7,837 nucleotides of DNA from Deltaproteobacteria bacterium (GTDB lineage Bacteria; Desulfobacterota; Binatia; UBA9968), in the NCBI GenBank assembly GCA_016183075.1, contig JACPFH010000198.1:1-7837 (forward strand). The letters run 5' to 3'. Shown here piece by piece: positions 7,098-7,837 of the stretch. Within the stretch, counting starts at the first letter, position 1; every line of letters begins with the position of its first letter. Under the pieces are notes generated by a model. The model was given only the letters and a program-made list of their open reading frames with translations. It was not told where the DNA came from and searched no databases. Made by a program: the position numbers and the translations under genes.

Positions 7098-7837
7098 ATG
7101 GCAAAAAAACGGTTTGCAGCCATCGATATCGGCACCAACACCATTCTGCTCCTCATTGCCGAACTCAAGGGAGACGGGACATTCTCGGTTTTGGACGATC
7201 GCGCCGAGATCACGCGTTTGGGCGAGCGCGTCGACCACACCCGGCTGATCTCCGCTGCTGCCGAGGCGCGCAGCATCGCGGCTTTGCGCGATTATATCGA
7301 ACGGTGCCGTAGTCTCGGAGTCAGCGAGATCGTGGCTGTGGGGACCAGCGCCCTCAGGGATGCGCGCAACGCGGCGGTATTCGGGGACCGGCTGAGGCGA
7401 GAGCTGGCATTAGAGATCAGGGTTCTCTCGGCGGAAGAAGAAGCGGCTTACTCCTACTTGGCCGTCCAGCGTGGTCTTGGGCTTGAGGCCAACGAAGTTC
7501 TGGTGGTCGACGTTGGCGGCGGGAGCACGGAATTCATTTGGGGTAAGGGAGGGAGGCTTCACCGCTGGGCGAGCCTGGATCTGGGCTCCGTACGCTTGAC
7601 CGAGCGCTACCTGCCCTCCGATCCTGTAACGGAAGAGGAATGCAAGCGCCTGGAGGCGGTGATCGATCGCGAGCTTGACGCCTTACTCCGTGATTGGGGA
7701 GCGCGGCCGGCATTTTCGGCCTTGGTAGGGATCGCCGGAACATTTACGAGCATGGCGGCGGTGGAAAAAGGTCTAATGGTCTACTCGCACAGCGAAGTTC
7801 ATGGCAGTCGCCTTCGCGGCGGCGAGGTACAGCGCCA
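7098..7837 (+). CDS. Exopolyphosphatase / pppGpp phosphatase (Ppx/GppA family), 3' end outside window
   Basis: Ppx/GppA proteins of the ASKHA (actin/Hsp70) fold release phosphate from polyphosphate or convert pppGpp to ppGpp. The frame is open from ATG 7098 to the right edge (246 complete codons). Motifs appear in family order: AAIDIGTNTILLLIAE (about 7-22, phosphate 1), VGTSALRDARN, LSAEEEAAYSYLAVQ (about 110-124, holding the catalytic-glutamate region), VVDVGGGSTEF (136-146, phosphate 2), SLDLGSVRLTERY and GIAGTFTSMAA (adenosine/phosphate loop). GIAGTFTS is a slight variant of the usual GxGGT-like turn. The ATG is 22 bp after the trmFO stop with little Shine-Dalgarno. An in-frame GTG at 7056, overlapping trmFO, would add 14 residues but lies outside the conserved part. 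Motifs alone cannot separate Ppx from GppA. The missing C-terminal part would show whether an HD-like domain is attached, so I give no gene symbol. Confidence 0.92.
   Translation, partial: MAKKRFAAIDIGTNTILLLIAELKGDGTFSVLDDRAEITRLGERVDHTRLISAAAEARSIAALRDYIERCRSLGVSEIVAVGTSALRDARNAAVFGDRLRRELALEIRVLSAEEEAAYSYLAVQRGLGLEANEVLVVDVGGGSTEFIWGKGGRLHRWASLDLGSVRLTERYLPSDPVTEEECKRLEAVIDRELDALLRDWGARPAFSALVGIAGTFTSMAAVEKGLMVYSHSEVHGSRLRGGEVQR

Overview
This is a conventional bacterial housekeeping segment. Every gene is on the + strand and they are tightly packed. By eye the sequence is GC-rich with strong G/C preference at third codon positions, and the two non-coding gaps are clearly more AT-rich. The mix of era, der, an O6-alkylguanine methyltransferase, dprA, a four-zinc-finger topA, folate-dependent trmFO and a Ppx/GppA phosphatase fits a GC-rich free-living bacterium. 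A deltaproteobacterial (Desulfobacterota-like) or related lineage is my guess. That placement is weak inference, because no rRNA or lineage-specific marker is present.

Layout, left to right. Positions 1-243 hold the C-terminal KH-domain end of the GTPase Era, cut by the window edge. After a 3-bp gap comes Der/EngA (247-1665), the double-GTPase of 50S assembly. The der stop overlaps the start of an Ogt/MGMT-type DNA alkyltransferase (1662-2135) in an ATGA junction. An AT-rich gap of about 105 bp with a perfect TATAAT box precedes dprA (2241-3395). A second AT-rich gap carries a short degenerate heptamer repeat array and leads into topA (start preferred at 3465, end 5738). trmFO (5741-7075) begins 2 bp after topA. 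A Ppx/GppA-family phosphatase starts at 7098 and runs off the right edge.

Functionally there are two blocks. The first is ribosome biogenesis (Era acting on 16S/30S, Der on 50S) with a translationally coupled DNA-damage reversal enzyme. The second is DNA topology and incoming DNA handling (DprA, TopA) followed by tRNA m5U54 modification (TrmFO) and (p)ppGpp/polyphosphate turnover (Ppx/GppA). I see no mobile element, CRISPR array, tRNA, rRNA, toxin-antitoxin pair or defence system.

The one real anomaly is inside der. A perfect in-frame 33-bp tandem duplication (1042-1107) repeats the 11 residues VIRSLGSVDRG in the second GTPase domain, just after switch II. It is either a very recent mutation in an essential gene or a sequence/assembly artefact. 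The heptamer array upstream of topA is a lesser curiosity. I found no convincing undescribed system.
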